A DNA stretch of 49,090 bases from Oscillospiraceae bacterium (lineage in GTDB: Bacteria > Bacillota > Clostridia > Oscillospirales > Oscillospiraceae): positions 1 through 49,090 of the forward strand of contig JAFYAU010000009.1 of the NCBI GenBank assembly GCA_017540565.1, read 5' to 3'. A model generated the notes under the pieces. The model was not told where the DNA came from. It was given only the letters and a program-made list of their open reading frames with translations, and made no database searches. Within the stretch, counting starts at the first letter, position 1, and each line of letters begins with the position of its first letter. Of the stretch, positions 32,544 through 41,005 are shown piece after piece. Made by a program: the position numbers and the translations under genes.

Positions 32544-32903
32544 ATGACATGGAAACCGGATAAATCGCGCCCCATCTGTCCGCAGATCGTGGAACAGCTC
32601 TGTGTGCGTATCGGCAACGGAAGCCTCCAGCCGGGACAGCGGCTGAAGAGCGTCCGCGAAACGGCCCTGGAGTCCGGAGTCAATCCGAATACGGTGCAGA
32701 AGGCCTTCGAACAGCTGGAGGCCAAGGGACTGCTGACCTCTCTCCGCGGCTCCGGCTGGTACGTATCCGAAAACACGGAGGCTGCCCGGGAGGAGACGGA
32801 CCGTCTGCTGCACGAAAAGGCCCGCCTGTTCTTCGAGGACATGCGCGGTCTTGGCTTCACGGACGAACAGATCAAGGACTACGTAAAGGAGTGGAACGAA
32901 TGA
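32544..32903 (+). CDS. GntR-family regulator, YtrA subfamily
   Basis: This 119-residue protein has an N-terminal winged helix (about 10-75: PICPQIVEQLCVRIGNGSLQPGQ, RETALESGVNPNTVQKAFEQLE, LLTSLRGSGWYVSE) and a short helical C-terminus. This is the small YtrA type that lacks a large effector domain and usually controls an adjacent ABC transporter. The ATG at 32544 follows GGGAGGAG at eight to nine bases. It overlaps the ATPase gene by ATGA. The array of GTAC repeats on its promoter is the likely binding site. Confidence 0.92.
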   Translation: MTWKPDKSRPICPQIVEQLCVRIGNGSLQPGQRLKSVRETALESGVNPNTVQKAFEQLEAKGLLTSLRGSGWYVSENTEAAREETDRLLHEKARLFFEDMRGLGFTDEQIKDYVKEWNE

Positions 32904-33598
32904 GTGTGTTGCTTCAGTGTACCGGACTGACCAAACGGTACGGCAATCTGACCGCGCTGGACGGCGTCGACCTGACGCTGGAGAGCGGAAAGATCATCGG
33001 TCTTCTTGGCCCGAACGGTTCCGGCAAGACCACCCTGATCAAGCTGATCAATGACCTGCTCAAGCCGGACGGAGGTTCCGTGCTGATCCGGGGCTCGATG
33101 CCCGGAACAGAGACGAAAAAGCTGGTCTCCTATCTGCCCGACACCCCTTTCCTGAATTCCTGGATGACCGTCAGGCAGATCGTGAACATGTTTACGGAAT
33201 TCTATGAGGATTTCCGCCCGGAGCTGGCCTACGAGATGCTGCGCCAGCTGGACATCGGCCCCGAGCGCAAGCTCAAGACCCTGTCCAAGGGCAACAAGGA
33301 GAAGGTGTGCCTGATCCTGGTGATGAGCCGGAACGCCCTGCTCTATGTGCTGGACGAACCCATCGCCGGCGTGGATCCCGCCACCCGGGACTACATCATC
33401 AGCACCATCATCAACAATTACAATCCGGAGGCCTCCGTTCTGATCTCCACGCACCTGATTTCGGACATAGAGCAGGTCCTGGACGACGTGATCTTCATCC
33501 AGAACGGGCGGATCACCCTGCACCAGTCCGTGGATGACATCCGGGAGGAACACGGAAAATCCGTGGACGAGCTTTTCCGGGAGGTGTTCAAATGGTAA
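32900..33598 (+). CDS. ABC transporter ATP-binding protein (YtrB-like)
   Basis: This 232-residue ATPase has Walker A GPNGSGKTT (about 38-46), signature-equivalent LSKGNKEKVCLIL, Walker B LLYVLDEPIAGVDP and the H-switch STH. The signature is the YtrB/BcrA-like LSKGNKEK form rather than LSGGQ. The ATG at 32900 overlaps the regulator's stop. It overlaps the permease gene by seven bases, so the three are strictly co-translated. YtrA-linked transporters often respond to cell-wall-active compounds. Confidence 0.92.
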   Translation: MSVLLQCTGLTKRYGNLTALDGVDLTLESGKIIGLLGPNGSGKTTLIKLINDLLKPDGGSVLIRGSMPGTETKKLVSYLPDTPFLNSWMTVRQIVNMFTEFYEDFRPELAYEMLRQLDIGPERKLKTLSKGNKEKVCLILVMSRNALLYVLDEPIAGVDPATRDYIISTIINNYNPEASVLISTHLISDIEQVLDDVIFIQNGRITLHQSVDDIREEHGKSVDELFREVFKW

Positions 33599-34398
33599 GA
33601 AAACTGATGAAATACGACTTCCTGTCGTATCTGCGCTCGCTGATCCCCATGGACATCGTGCTGGTGGCCATCGCCGTCATCACCCGGCTGATCCAGCTGA
33701 CGGAGGATGACTCCACCAGCTACCGGATCCTGCTGATCTCCTCCGTCACGGCCCTTGTGATTGCCTGCATCGTGGCCGCCGTGATGACCGTCGTCCTGTG
33801 CGTGGCCCGTTTTTACCGGAGCATGTTCGCCGCGGAGGGCTATCTCAGCCTGACACTGCCCGTCACCCACAGCCAGCACATCCTGGCCAAGACCCTCTCC
33901 TCCGTCATCGTCTCCGCCGTCACGGCTCTCTCCATCCTGATCGCGCTGGCCATCGCCACCGCCGGGGAGGTCTTTGCGGAGATCGTGAAGGCGGGAGCCT
34001 ATCTCGTCAGGATCGGAGCGGAAAAGCTCGGATCCGGACGCATCACGCTGTGGGGGATCGAAGGCCTGGTCCTCGTGGTCACCGCCTCCGCCGCCGTCTA
34101 CCTGATGTTCTATTTCGCCCTCACCGTCGGACAGACGGCGAAGAAGAACCGGATCCTGGCCGCCGTCGGCGTCCTGTTCGGCCTGTATCTGCTGGCCCAG
34201 ATCCTGGGCACGGTCGGAATCGTGATCTCCGTCGCCAATCCCGAGATCCCGGAGCGGATCCTCGAGTGGCTGAGAAGCATGAAGGAGAACTCCGTGACCT
34301 TCGTGGCCGCCGCTCTCATCGTGATCTATGTCATCGTCGGCACGGTCTACGGGCTGCTGGTCCGCGTGATCATGCGGAAGAAGCTCAACGTGGAATAA
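33592..34398 (+). CDS. ABC transporter permease of the YtrA-controlled system
   Basis: This 268-residue integral membrane protein has six hydrophobic segments (about 19-36, 47-70, 100-125, 150-175, 184-208, 235-258). The opening MVRKLMKYDFLSYLRSL and the AEGYLSLTLPVTHSQHILAKTLSS loop are features of ABC permeases paired with YtrB-type ATPases. It probably exports, or couples ATP hydrolysis to an envelope process. It is followed after 13 bases by a lipoprotein gene in the same operon. Confidence 0.85.
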   Translation: MVRKLMKYDFLSYLRSLIPMDIVLVAIAVITRLIQLTEDDSTSYRILLISSVTALVIACIVAAVMTVVLCVARFYRSMFAAEGYLSLTLPVTHSQHILAKTLSSVIVSAVTALSILIALAIATAGEVFAEIVKAGAYLVRIGAEKLGSGRITLWGIEGLVLVVTASAAVYLMFYFALTVGQTAKKNRILAAVGVLFGLYLLAQILGTVGIVISVANPEIPERILEWLRSMKENSVTFVAAALIVIYVIVGTVYGLLVRVIMRKKLNVE

Positions 34399-34411
34399 GG
34401 AGGACATGACT

Positions 34412-35155
34412 ATGAAACGAATCGGAAAGATCCTTCTGGCCGCCGCGCTGGTCCTGGCTCTCTGCGCGAGCCTGTGCTCCTGCGCCGCGCTGGACGAGAT
34501 GAAAGCGTCGCGGGCCGAGCTGCGCAAGGGCGCGGACGGCAGGGACGTCATCGTATTCCGGGACAGCGTCTACCTCCCCACGGACTCTCTGGTCAGCTCC
34601 CGTATGCCGCTGCACGTCAGATTCTATGACACGGCCTACGTGGCAGATCCTGACGTTCCGGCCCTGTTGCTGGACTCCTTCGGCATCCGATGCCCCTATA
34701 ACAGGGACGCTTCCCTCATGGAATACTATGGGGACTATTATGTCCGCGAGGACAGATATGACGAACTGCGCGCCCTCACGCAGAGCAGCGGACCGTTCTC
34801 CTACTGCACGGAGGACTGGGACGAGACCTACGCGCTGATTCATCCCATGATCCCCGCCGGATACGGGGAGACGCTCGACACGCTGACGGCCCTGGCGGAC
34901 GCCGGCAGCGATATTCTGCCGGAGGTCCCCGACGGATACGACTACCTCTTTTCACGCGCCTTCTACCGCTGCGACAGAGACGCCTCCTTCCTGATCGGGG
35001 AGTATTATCTCATCCGCGTGTGCAGGGACGGTTCAGTGAAGGAGACCTATATCTACAATGAGTACGGCGGCGCCGTTCCCGTCCCGGCGGAGTACCTTCC
35101 CGCGGTGGACCGCATGATCGAAGAGCTCGATCTCTTCGAGAGCATATCCTGGTAA
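34412..35155 (+). CDS. Lipoprotein of unknown function, 247 aa
   Basis: The ATG at 34412 is preferred to that at 34406 because it lies eight bases after AAGGAGG. The N-terminus MKRIGKILLAAALVLALCASLCSC ends in a lipobox (LCSC), so the protein should be lipidated at that Cys and anchored outside the membrane. The rest is acidic and Tyr-rich (MEYYGDYYVREDRYDELR, EYYLIRVCRDGSVKETYIYNEYGG), without a domain I know. It is the last gene of the YtrA-ABC operon, before a terminator, and may be a substrate sensor or accessory of the transporter. Confidence 0.75.
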   Translation: MKRIGKILLAAALVLALCASLCSCAALDEMKASRAELRKGADGRDVIVFRDSVYLPTDSLVSSRMPLHVRFYDTAYVADPDVPALLLDSFGIRCPYNRDASLMEYYGDYYVREDRYDELRALTQSSGPFSYCTEDWDETYALIHPMIPAGYGETLDTLTALADAGSDILPEVPDGYDYLFSRAFYRCDRDASFLIGEYYLIRVCRDGSVKETYIYNEYGGAVPVPAEYLPAVDRMIEELDLFESISW

Positions 35156-35182
35156 CGGTCTTCCCCTGTTTCTGACGGTACG

Positions 35183-35217
35183 CAGGACCGGGCTTTCGCC
35201 CGGTCCTGTCCTTTTTC
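35183..35217 (+). terminator. Terminator of the YtrA-ABC-lipoprotein operon
   Basis: An 11-bp stem CAGGACCGGGC/GCCCGGTCCTG with TTTC loop, then TCCTTTTT. Confidence 0.85.
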
Positions 35218-35233
35218 CCCCGGAAACAGATGA

Positions 35234-35262
35234 TTTACAAGCGTGCGGGCGGATGGTATAAT
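35234..35262 (+). promoter_or_regulatory. Promoter of the SDR gene at 35319
   Basis: TTTACA (35234-35239), 17-base spacer, TATAAT (35257-35262). Confidence 0.7.
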
Positions 35263-35318
35263 CCTTGCAGACAGGACGGCCCGCAACGGGCCGATATCTT
35301 TAAAGGAGGACTCCCCAT

Positions 35319-36221
35319 ATGTTTGATATTTCCAACAGCGGCCTGAAGAAGGGCTGCCTGGACGGTGAGGTCGCCGTCGTCACCGGTTCCACCAGCAACG
35401 TCGGCAAGGGCTTCGCCCAGGCGCTGGCGTGGGCTGGCGCCAAGGTCGTCGTCACCGGGCGCAACGAGAAGCGCGGAAACGAGGTGGCGGACACCATCAA
35501 CGCCGACAACGGTCCGGACACCGCCATCTTCGTGAAGGCGGACGTCTCCTCCGCGGAGGACATCGCCAATCTGAAGGAAAAAGCCGTCGAGAAGTTCGGC
35601 AAGGTGGACATCCTGATCAACAACGCCATGGATCTGTCCCTGAACGGGCCGATCCTGGGCTCCCCCGTCGAGGAACTGGACCGCGCCTACGCCATCTCCG
35701 CCCACGCCGTCATGCTGGCCATCAACGCGTTCGTTCCGGACATGGTCAAGCGCGGCCACGGCACGGTGACCTTCTCCACCACCCAGTATCACTATATCCC
35801 CGGAATGCTGGGCGGCAGCATCTACTGCGCCAGCAAGGCCGCGGCCACTTCGGCCGTCATGAGCCTTTCCAACGAGATCAGGGGCACCGGCGTCAATGTG
35901 TTCTGCTTCGCCCCCGCCGGCGTCGGCCAGATCAACCCCGACTCCCAGAAGGAGATCACCGAAGACATGCTGGCCATGAAGATGCCCGGCTTCCCCGGCC
36001 TGATCCCCGCAGACGTCTCCGGTGCCGCCATGGTGTGGATGATCGTACACGGCGACGAGATGCACGGCACGGGCGTCAACGTGAGCGACGTGCTGATCGC
36101 CATGGACTATCCCTTCCCCTGCCCCGAGACGGTGCGCAACTATCCCAAGCACTATGCCGGGGACATGGAACTGACCCTGTTCCAGCTGTACATGGGCCAC
36201 GACTTCCCCGGAAAGGGATAA
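35319..36221 (+). CDS. Short-chain dehydrogenase/reductase
   Basis: This 300-residue SDR has a modified cofactor motif TGSTSNVGKG (about 22-31; the second Gly of TGxxxGxG is Asn), NNAM instead of NNAG, and the catalytic YCASK. Residues of the catalytic Ser region (FSTTQYHY) are present. It should oxidise an alcohol or reduce a ketone with NAD(P); substrate unknown. The start follows AAAGGAGG. It is monocistronic, with its own promoter and terminator. It is not closely similar to the KDSR-like SDR at 6490. Confidence 0.83.
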   Translation: MFDISNSGLKKGCLDGEVAVVTGSTSNVGKGFAQALAWAGAKVVVTGRNEKRGNEVADTINADNGPDTAIFVKADVSSAEDIANLKEKAVEKFGKVDILINNAMDLSLNGPILGSPVEELDRAYAISAHAVMLAINAFVPDMVKRGHGTVTFSTTQYHYIPGMLGGSIYCASKAAATSAVMSLSNEIRGTGVNVFCFAPAGVGQINPDSQKEITEDMLAMKMPGFPGLIPADVSGAAMVWMIVHGDEMHGTGVNVSDVLIAMDYPFPCPETVRNYPKHYAGDMELTLFQLYMGHDFPGKG

Positions 36222-36237
36222 CGGAAAACAGATTCCT

Positions 36238-36286
36238 GCCCCGCGGGCCGGACGGACTCGTCCCGTTCCGTGGGGCCTTTCCTTTT
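36238..36286 (+). terminator. Probable terminator after the SDR gene
   Basis: GCCCCGCGG pairs with CCGTGGGGC (one G-U pair), with inner pairing possible, and is followed by CTTTCCTTTT. Confidence 0.6.
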
Positions 36287-36297
36287 GCCGGTTTTCA

Positions 36298-36326
36298 TTG
36301 AAAAACGGCAGGGGATGTGGTATGGT
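36298..36326 (+). promoter_or_regulatory. Promoter of ktrB-ktrA
   Basis: TTGAAA (36298-36303), 17-base spacer, TATGGT (36321-36326). Transcription would begin about 12 bases before the ATG, leaving no room for a riboswitch. Confidence 0.6.
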
Positions 36327-36344
36327 GATGGGCGGTGAGACGAT

Positions 36345-37679
36345 ATGCTTAGAAAACAGCGTCTGACCCATGTGCAGATCATTGCGCTGGGTTTTTTTCT
36401 CATGATCATAACGGGTACGGTCCTGCTCATGCTTCCCTGCGCCTCGCGTTCGGGACACAGCGCCGGATTCCTTACCAGCCTGTTCACCGCCACCTCGGCC
36501 TCCTGCGTGACGGGCCTCGTGGTGCAGGATACCTTTCTCCACTGGTCCGTATTCGGGCAGATCGTAATCCTCGTGCTGATCCAGATCGGCGGCCTTGGGT
36601 TCATGACCATCGCCACGTTCTTCTTCATCTTCATGCGCCGGCGCATGGGCCTTCGCAACCGTGAGGTCCTGAGCGAGAGCATCAACGTCTCCCGGGTCGG
36701 CGAGATCCAGGGACTGGCGAAAAAGATCCTCATCGGCGCGGCCGTCTTCGAGCTCCTCGGCGCAGCCGTTCTCGCGATCCGCTTCGTCCCCATGCACGGT
36801 CCGCTCAAGGGCCTGTGGTTCGCCGTTTTCCACTCCATCTCCGCGTTCTGCAACGCGGGATTCGACCTGATGGGAGGCAGCGGCGCTTATGTATCCATGA
36901 CACCTTTTTCAGGTGACGCGCTCGTTACCATCACACTGATCGTCCTCATTCTGGTGGGCGGACTGGGGTTCGTCGTATGGGCGGATCTCACCGAAAAGCG
37001 CCTGAGGGCCCGCCACTGGCGGCTGCAGACGAAAGTCGTTCTGGCCGCCACCGCCGTGCTCGTTCTCGTTCCCGCGGTCCTGTTCTTCCTGATGGAACGG
37101 TCCGTATCCGGAGCGGGACGGAGCACCGGAGAGCAGATCCTGTGCGCGCTGTTCAACTCCGTCACCCCGCGCACCGCCGGCATGAGCACCGTCGATCTGG
37201 CGGCGCTGTCCGACGGGAGCAAACTGCTGACCGCCATCCTCATGTTCATCGGCGGCTGTCCCGGCTCCACGGCGGGCGGCGTCAAGACGGTGACCGTCGT
37301 CGTCGCTCTGGCTTTCCTGATCGCCCGGTTCCGCGGCAGCGCCTACGTCGGCATGTTCGGCCGGAGAGTGCCGGATGAAGCCGTATCCAAGGCCTTCACC
37401 GCGATCGGCATCAATCTCGTTCTCGGCCTTGCCGGAACGCTGATCATCACCGCCTCCGGGTTCGGTCTTTCGGATGCCATGCTGGAGGCCTTCTCCGCCA
37501 TCGGCACGGTGGGCCTCTCCACCGGCATCACCCGGGAACTCGGCACGGTCTGCCGGCTGCTGCTGATCCTGCTGATGTACTGCGGCAGGCTGGGCAGCGT
37601 GTCCTTCGCTACGGCTCTGCTTGAAAAACGTTCCCGGCCGCCCGTCACGGCGCCCGCGGAAGAACTGCTAATCGGTTGA
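36345..37679 (+). CDS. ktrB: Potassium uptake channel subunit KtrB
   Basis: This 444-residue membrane protein of the Trk/Ktr/HKT superfamily is built of four membrane-pore-membrane repeats. The filter strands are visible: SASCVTGL, FCNAGFD, VTPRTAGMS and GTVGLSTG, each with the selectivity glycine. The intramembrane gate loop with GGCPGSTAGGVKT follows the third repeat. It forms a dimeric pore gated by the KtrA ring. The ATG at 36345 follows GGTGAG. KtrA lies 18 bases downstream. Confidence 0.94.
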   Translation: MLRKQRLTHVQIIALGFFLMIITGTVLLMLPCASRSGHSAGFLTSLFTATSASCVTGLVVQDTFLHWSVFGQIVILVLIQIGGLGFMTIATFFFIFMRRRMGLRNREVLSESINVSRVGEIQGLAKKILIGAAVFELLGAAVLAIRFVPMHGPLKGLWFAVFHSISAFCNAGFDLMGGSGAYVSMTPFSGDALVTITLIVLILVGGLGFVVWADLTEKRLRARHWRLQTKVVLAATAVLVLVPAVLFFLMERSVSGAGRSTGEQILCALFNSVTPRTAGMSTVDLAALSDGSKLLTAILMFIGGCPGSTAGGVKTVTVVVALAFLIARFRGSAYVGMFGRRVPDEAVSKAFTAIGINLVLGLAGTLIITASGFGLSDAMLEAFSAIGTVGLSTGITRELGTVCRLLLILLMYCGRLGSVSFATALLEKRSRPPVTAPAEELLIG

Positions 37680-37697
37680 AAAAGGAGCGTGTGACCC

Positions 37698-38339
37698 GTG
37701 AAATCCTTCCTGATCATCGGCCTGGGATCCTTCGGACATCATCTCTGCAAGTCCCTGGCCCGGTACAAATGCGAGCTTATGATCGCCGACAAGTCTTCCG
37801 AGAATCTGGAGGACCTGCTCTCCTATGCCGTCAGCGCGAAGGTCGGCGACTGCACCAATCCCGAGGTGCTGAAGTCCTTCGGCATCCCCGAGTTCGACGC
37901 CTGTTTCGTCTGCGTTGGAGACAATTTCCAGGAGAGCCTGGAGATCACCAGCCTGCTGAAGGAGCTCGGCGCGAAGAAGGTCCTCAGCAAGGCGGACGAG
38001 GACGTGCAGGCCAAGTTCCTCCTCCGGAACGGGGCCGACCAGGTCATCTATCCTGAACTGTCCGCCGCAGAGCAGATCGCCGTCAGCGAGAGCTCCGACA
38101 ATATCTTCAACTGTGTGAATCTGACGGATGAACACAAGATCTTCGAGATTGCCGTCCTTCCCTCGTGGATCGGCAAGAATATGATCGAACTGAAAATCCG
38201 CCCGAAATACAATCTCTCCGTCCTGGCCATCCGCCGGGGCGGTGAGCTGATGGTCCTGCCTTCCCCCGACACCCGCTTCGAACAGAATGATCACCTGATG
38301 ATCCTGGGCCGCATCGGGGATATCGAAAAGGTGACGTGA
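37698..38339 (+). CDS. ktrA: Potassium uptake regulator KtrA (RCK_N and RCK_C)
   Basis: This 213-residue cytoplasmic RCK protein has an N-terminal Rossmann fold with IIGLGSFGHHLCKSLA (about 5-20) binding ATP/ADP or NAD, and the GDCTNPEVL and VCVGDNFQESL stretches. The C-terminal RCK_C domain (about 135-213) is the part that binds cyclic di-AMP in Gram-positive KtrA. The GTG at 37698 follows AGGAG by ten bases. It is coupled to ktrB. Confidence 0.93.
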   Translation: MKSFLIIGLGSFGHHLCKSLARYKCELMIADKSSENLEDLLSYAVSAKVGDCTNPEVLKSFGIPEFDACFVCVGDNFQESLEITSLLKELGAKKVLSKADEDVQAKFLLRNGADQVIYPELSAAEQIAVSESSDNIFNCVNLTDEHKIFEIAVLPSWIGKNMIELKIRPKYNLSVLAIRRGGELMVLPSPDTRFEQNDHLMILGRIGDIEKVT

Positions 38340-38370
38340 GTCCCCAATCCGGAAAAAGAGAGGTCTCGCC

Positions 38371-39006
38371 ATGAAACAGTCGATCGAACTGAAATCCGCC
38401 GGTCTCACTCTGCGCCGCACGGACCGCAGGGATGTGCCCGGACTGCCGGAGCAATACGCGCCCGCCGGTTCCGGCGAATGGGCGTCCGTATGGGAGATCA
38501 CCGACGGGAACGGGACGGATTACGCCCGCTTCTGCGGAGAACCCGAAGGCGGCGTCACGGAACTGGACATCACGCTGTCCGCCCTCGGGGCGGGCAAGGC
38601 CGCGGCCGCAGCGCAGGCGCTCGCCGCGGAGGCGCTGAAGGAGAAAGGCCTGAACACCGTGCGCATCTATCCCGCGTCGGATACGGACGCCTTCGTGAAG
38701 GCCGCCCACGACGCCGGGCTGACGACCGCGTCCAACGGCATGGCCGTGAAGGACCGCGCCCCCTCCCCCTGGACGTACGTCATGATGTGCGTCGGCATCG
38801 TGGCCGGCGCCGCCGTCGGCTTCGCATGGAAGGGAAAGCTGTGGGCGATCGTCATCGGCTTCCTCCTGTTCGGCCTCATTGGCTCCATGATGGACATGCG
38901 GGTGAAGCTCGGCCGCTACAAACAGGCCAAGGGCTCCCGGCCGATCCGCTTCCCCGCAAAGCCCGAGGAACCCGCTTCTCTTCAGGAAGGCGCGGACGCG
39001 GAGTGA
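38371..39006 (+). CDS. Hypothetical protein with degenerate acetyltransferase-like N-terminus and two membrane segments
   Basis: This 211-residue protein has an N-terminal soluble part (about 1-128) whose strand-helix pattern and KGLNTVRIYPASDTDAFVKAAHDAGLTTASNGMAVKD look like a worn GNAT fold, without a clear acetyl-CoA loop. Two hydrophobic segments (about 134-150 and 154-172) follow, then a basic cytoplasmic tail. It is 31 bases downstream of ktrA and probably in the same transcript, ending at the terminator at 39033. No family recognised. Confidence 0.65.
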   Translation: MKQSIELKSAGLTLRRTDRRDVPGLPEQYAPAGSGEWASVWEITDGNGTDYARFCGEPEGGVTELDITLSALGAGKAAAAAQALAAEALKEKGLNTVRIYPASDTDAFVKAAHDAGLTTASNGMAVKDRAPSPWTYVMMCVGIVAGAAVGFAWKGKLWAIVIGFLLFGLIGSMMDMRVKLGRYKQAKGSRPIRFPAKPEEPASLQEGADAE

Positions 39007-39032
39007 CTTCCCGTTTTATCCGCATATGACGC

Positions 39033-39072
39033 AGCAGGCCCCCGCCGCACGGCGGGGGCCTGCTCTGTTATT
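39033..39072 (+). terminator. Terminator of the ktr operon
   Basis: A 14-bp stem AGCAGGCCCCCGCC with its complement around GCAC, followed by CTGTTATT. Confidence 0.8.
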
Positions 39073-39096
39073 ATCGCGTTTTCCCGGAATGGTGCG

Positions 39097-39897
39097 TCAC
39101 TCCTGCCTGATATGGACGTCCATCTGCTGATAGGGCACCCGGATGCCCGCCTCGTCCAGGGCGCGCTTGCCGTACTCCAGCAGGTAATAGTAGACGCTTC
39201 CCCAGTCCTCCGCCTTTGCCCAGGCTCTGACGAGGACGACGACCCCGGATTCCGTGCACTTGGTGATGAGCACCCAGGGCGACGGATCCTCGAGGACCTT
39301 CTCTCCCTTTCTCGCCATGTCCAGGAGCGTCTCGCGCACCTTGTCCATGTCGCTGTCGTAACTGACGGTGAAGGACGCCTCGATCCTGGAAGTGCCCTCC
39401 CGGGAGTAGTTGACGATGGCCGTGTTCGTCAGATTGCTGTTCGGCAGGCTGATGAGGGTGTTGTCCAGCGTGCAGATCTCGGTATAGAAAGCACCGATGT
39501 TCTTGACGATCCCCGTGTGCTCTCCGATCCTGACGTATTCCCCGACCTTGATGGGCTTCAGGATGAGCAGCGTCACGCCGCCGACCAGGTTCCCCAGGGC
39601 GCCCTGCATGCCCAGGCTGATGGCCACGCCTGCGGAGGCGAAGATGGTGATGACCGACGTGAGCGGCACGCCGATGGTGTTGGCCGCCGAGAGGACGACG
39701 ACTACGATGAGGACCAGACGGATCGCATTGATGAAGAAGGACTGCAGGGACGGATCGAGTCTGGAAAAGAGTTTGGTCTTCTTCAGGAACTTGACGATCC
39801 AGTGGACCACGAAAAGGCCGATGACGAGGATGATGATCCCCTTGAGCAGGTCGACGCCTGCCGTTGTGAAAAACGATTTCAGTTTCTCAAGATCCAT
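39097..39897 (-). CDS. Small-conductance mechanosensitive channel (MscS family)
   Basis: This 266-residue channel has three N-terminal membrane helices (about 15-37, 56-76, 80-105). The pore helix TM3 carries the SAGVAISLGMQGALGNLVGG pattern of small residues, followed by the beta domain (KPIKVGEYVRIGEHTGIV) and the alpha-beta C-terminal domain. It releases solutes on osmotic downshock. It lies 39 bases after the activase gene on the same strand and follows GGGAGGG, so it may be the last cistron of the GRE operon. A TACAAT just upstream could also give it a separate promoter. Confidence 0.93.
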   Translation of the reverse strand: MDLEKLKSFFTTAGVDLLKGIIILVIGLFVVHWIVKFLKKTKLFSRLDPSLQSFFINAIRLVLIVVVVLSAANTIGVPLTSVITIFASAGVAISLGMQGALGNLVGGVTLLILKPIKVGEYVRIGEHTGIVKNIGAFYTEICTLDNTLISLPNSNLTNTAIVNYSREGTSRIEASFTVSYDSDMDKVRETLLDMARKGEKVLEDPSPWVLITKCTESGVVVLVRAWAKAEDWGSVYYYLLEYGKRALDEAGIRVPYQQMDVHIRQE

Positions 39898-39936
39898 AGC
39901 GAGTACCCTCCCGTATTGTATTTTGTTTCCCTGTCG

Positions 39937-40950
39937 TTATGTCTGCGGGGTCTGCTCACCGTCCAGATCCAGCTTCGCGCCGGAGCCGGCCACGGCGGGC
40001 AGGCCGTATTCCGTCCGCATCAGTTCCGCCAGATGCAGCAGTTCCGCCTCCCACACCTCTCTCTCCGGGGCGGTATAGTCCTCGAAGGGATACGGCCGGC
40101 GGAGAGAGTCATACTTCTCCGTTCCCATCCGGCGGTAGGGCAGCAGCTGCCAGGCGACGATGTCCCCTTTCAGTTCGTCCCTGAGGAACGCGCCGGTGCG
40201 GCGGATGTTCTCCTCGCCGCTGTTGTACCCGTGGACGACGGGCGTGCGGATCACCAGCTTCGTCCCGAGTTCGGCGGCTCTCCGGATATTGGCCAGGATC
40301 TGCCGGTTGCTCTGCCCGGTCAGCTTCTCATGGACCGCCGGGTCCATGTGCTTGATGTCCGTGATCAGCAGATCCGTATACGGCAGCACGGCCTCCATGT
40401 GCTCCGTCGGTACGCACAGCGCCGTCTCGACGCAGGTGCCGATGCCCTCGTCGCGGCAGGCCTGCAGAAGCAGGCGGGCAAACTCCCACTGCACCAGCAC
40501 TTCGCCGCCGTTGAGCGTGACTCCACCCCCGGTCCGCCGGTAGAAGCTCTCGTCCGCCCGGATGACGGCCATCAGGTCTTCGACCGTCCTGTCCTCTCCC
40601 CAGCTCTTGATGGCGTGGTTCGGACAGACGTCGGCGCAGCGCATGCATCCCACGCACTTCGTTCCGTCCGTGACGGCGATGAGGCCTTCGCTGTCGAACA
40701 CCAGGGGCGAACCGCCCTGGCTGCAGGCTCTGACGCACCAGCCGCACTTGTCTTTCGTCATGCACTTGGAGGGGTAGAAGCCCAGCTCCCGGCCCGGCCG
40801 GATGGTCTCCGGGTTGGAACACCAGAGGCAGTGCATGGTGCAGCCCTTGAAGAAGATCTCCGTCCGGATGCCCGGTCCGTCGTGGATGGTATACCGCTGA
40901 ATGTTGGTGATGCGGCCGGCCGGCCGTCCCTCCCTGTCCTTGTAAAGCAT
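39937..40950 (-). CDS. Glycyl-radical-enzyme activating enzyme (radical SAM)
   Basis: This 337-residue radical-SAM enzyme reductively cleaves SAM to abstract H from the glycine of a GRE. The CxxxCxxC cluster is C37-x3-C41-x2-C44. Two extra ferredoxin-like sites follow, C63/C69/C72/C76 and C99/C102/C105/C109 (CVGCMRCADVC), as in activases of dehydratase and lyase GREs but not PflA. GGGVTLNGGE (141-150) contacts SAM. The ATG at 40950 follows AAGGAGATCCT. It is the only activase in the operon, so it probably serves both upstream GREs. A terminator-like hairpin separates it from the nearer GRE, which would keep its level low. Confidence 0.93.
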   Translation of the reverse strand: MLYKDREGRPAGRITNIQRYTIHDGPGIRTEIFFKGCTMHCLWCSNPETIRPGRELGFYPSKCMTKDKCGWCVRACSQGGSPLVFDSEGLIAVTDGTKCVGCMRCADVCPNHAIKSWGEDRTVEDLMAVIRADESFYRRTGGGVTLNGGEVLVQWEFARLLLQACRDEGIGTCVETALCVPTEHMEAVLPYTDLLITDIKHMDPAVHEKLTGQSNRQILANIRRAAELGTKLVIRTPVVHGYNSGEENIRRTGAFLRDELKGDIVAWQLLPYRRMGTEKYDSLRRPYPFEDYTAPEREVWEAELLHLAELMRTEYGLPAVAGSGAKLDLDGEQTPQT

Positions 40951-40965
40951 AGGATCTCCTTGCCG

Positions 40966-40990
40966 AAAAAGCCCCGCGCGGGGGCTTTTT
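40966..40990 (-). terminator. Terminator-like hairpin between the first GRE and its activase
   Basis: A 10-bp stem AAAAAGCCCC/GGGGCTTTTT around GCGCG, ending in five T's on the minus strand, lies between the GRE stop and the activase start. It may act as an attenuator that lowers activase expression. Confidence 0.75.
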
Positions 40991-41005
40991 CTCTGTCTGT
41001 TGCAC

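Noticed and set aside
36222..36344. Possible cyclic di-AMP riboswitch upstream of ktrB
   Set aside because: The promoter at 36298-36326 leaves only about 12 bases of leader, too short for any riboswitch.
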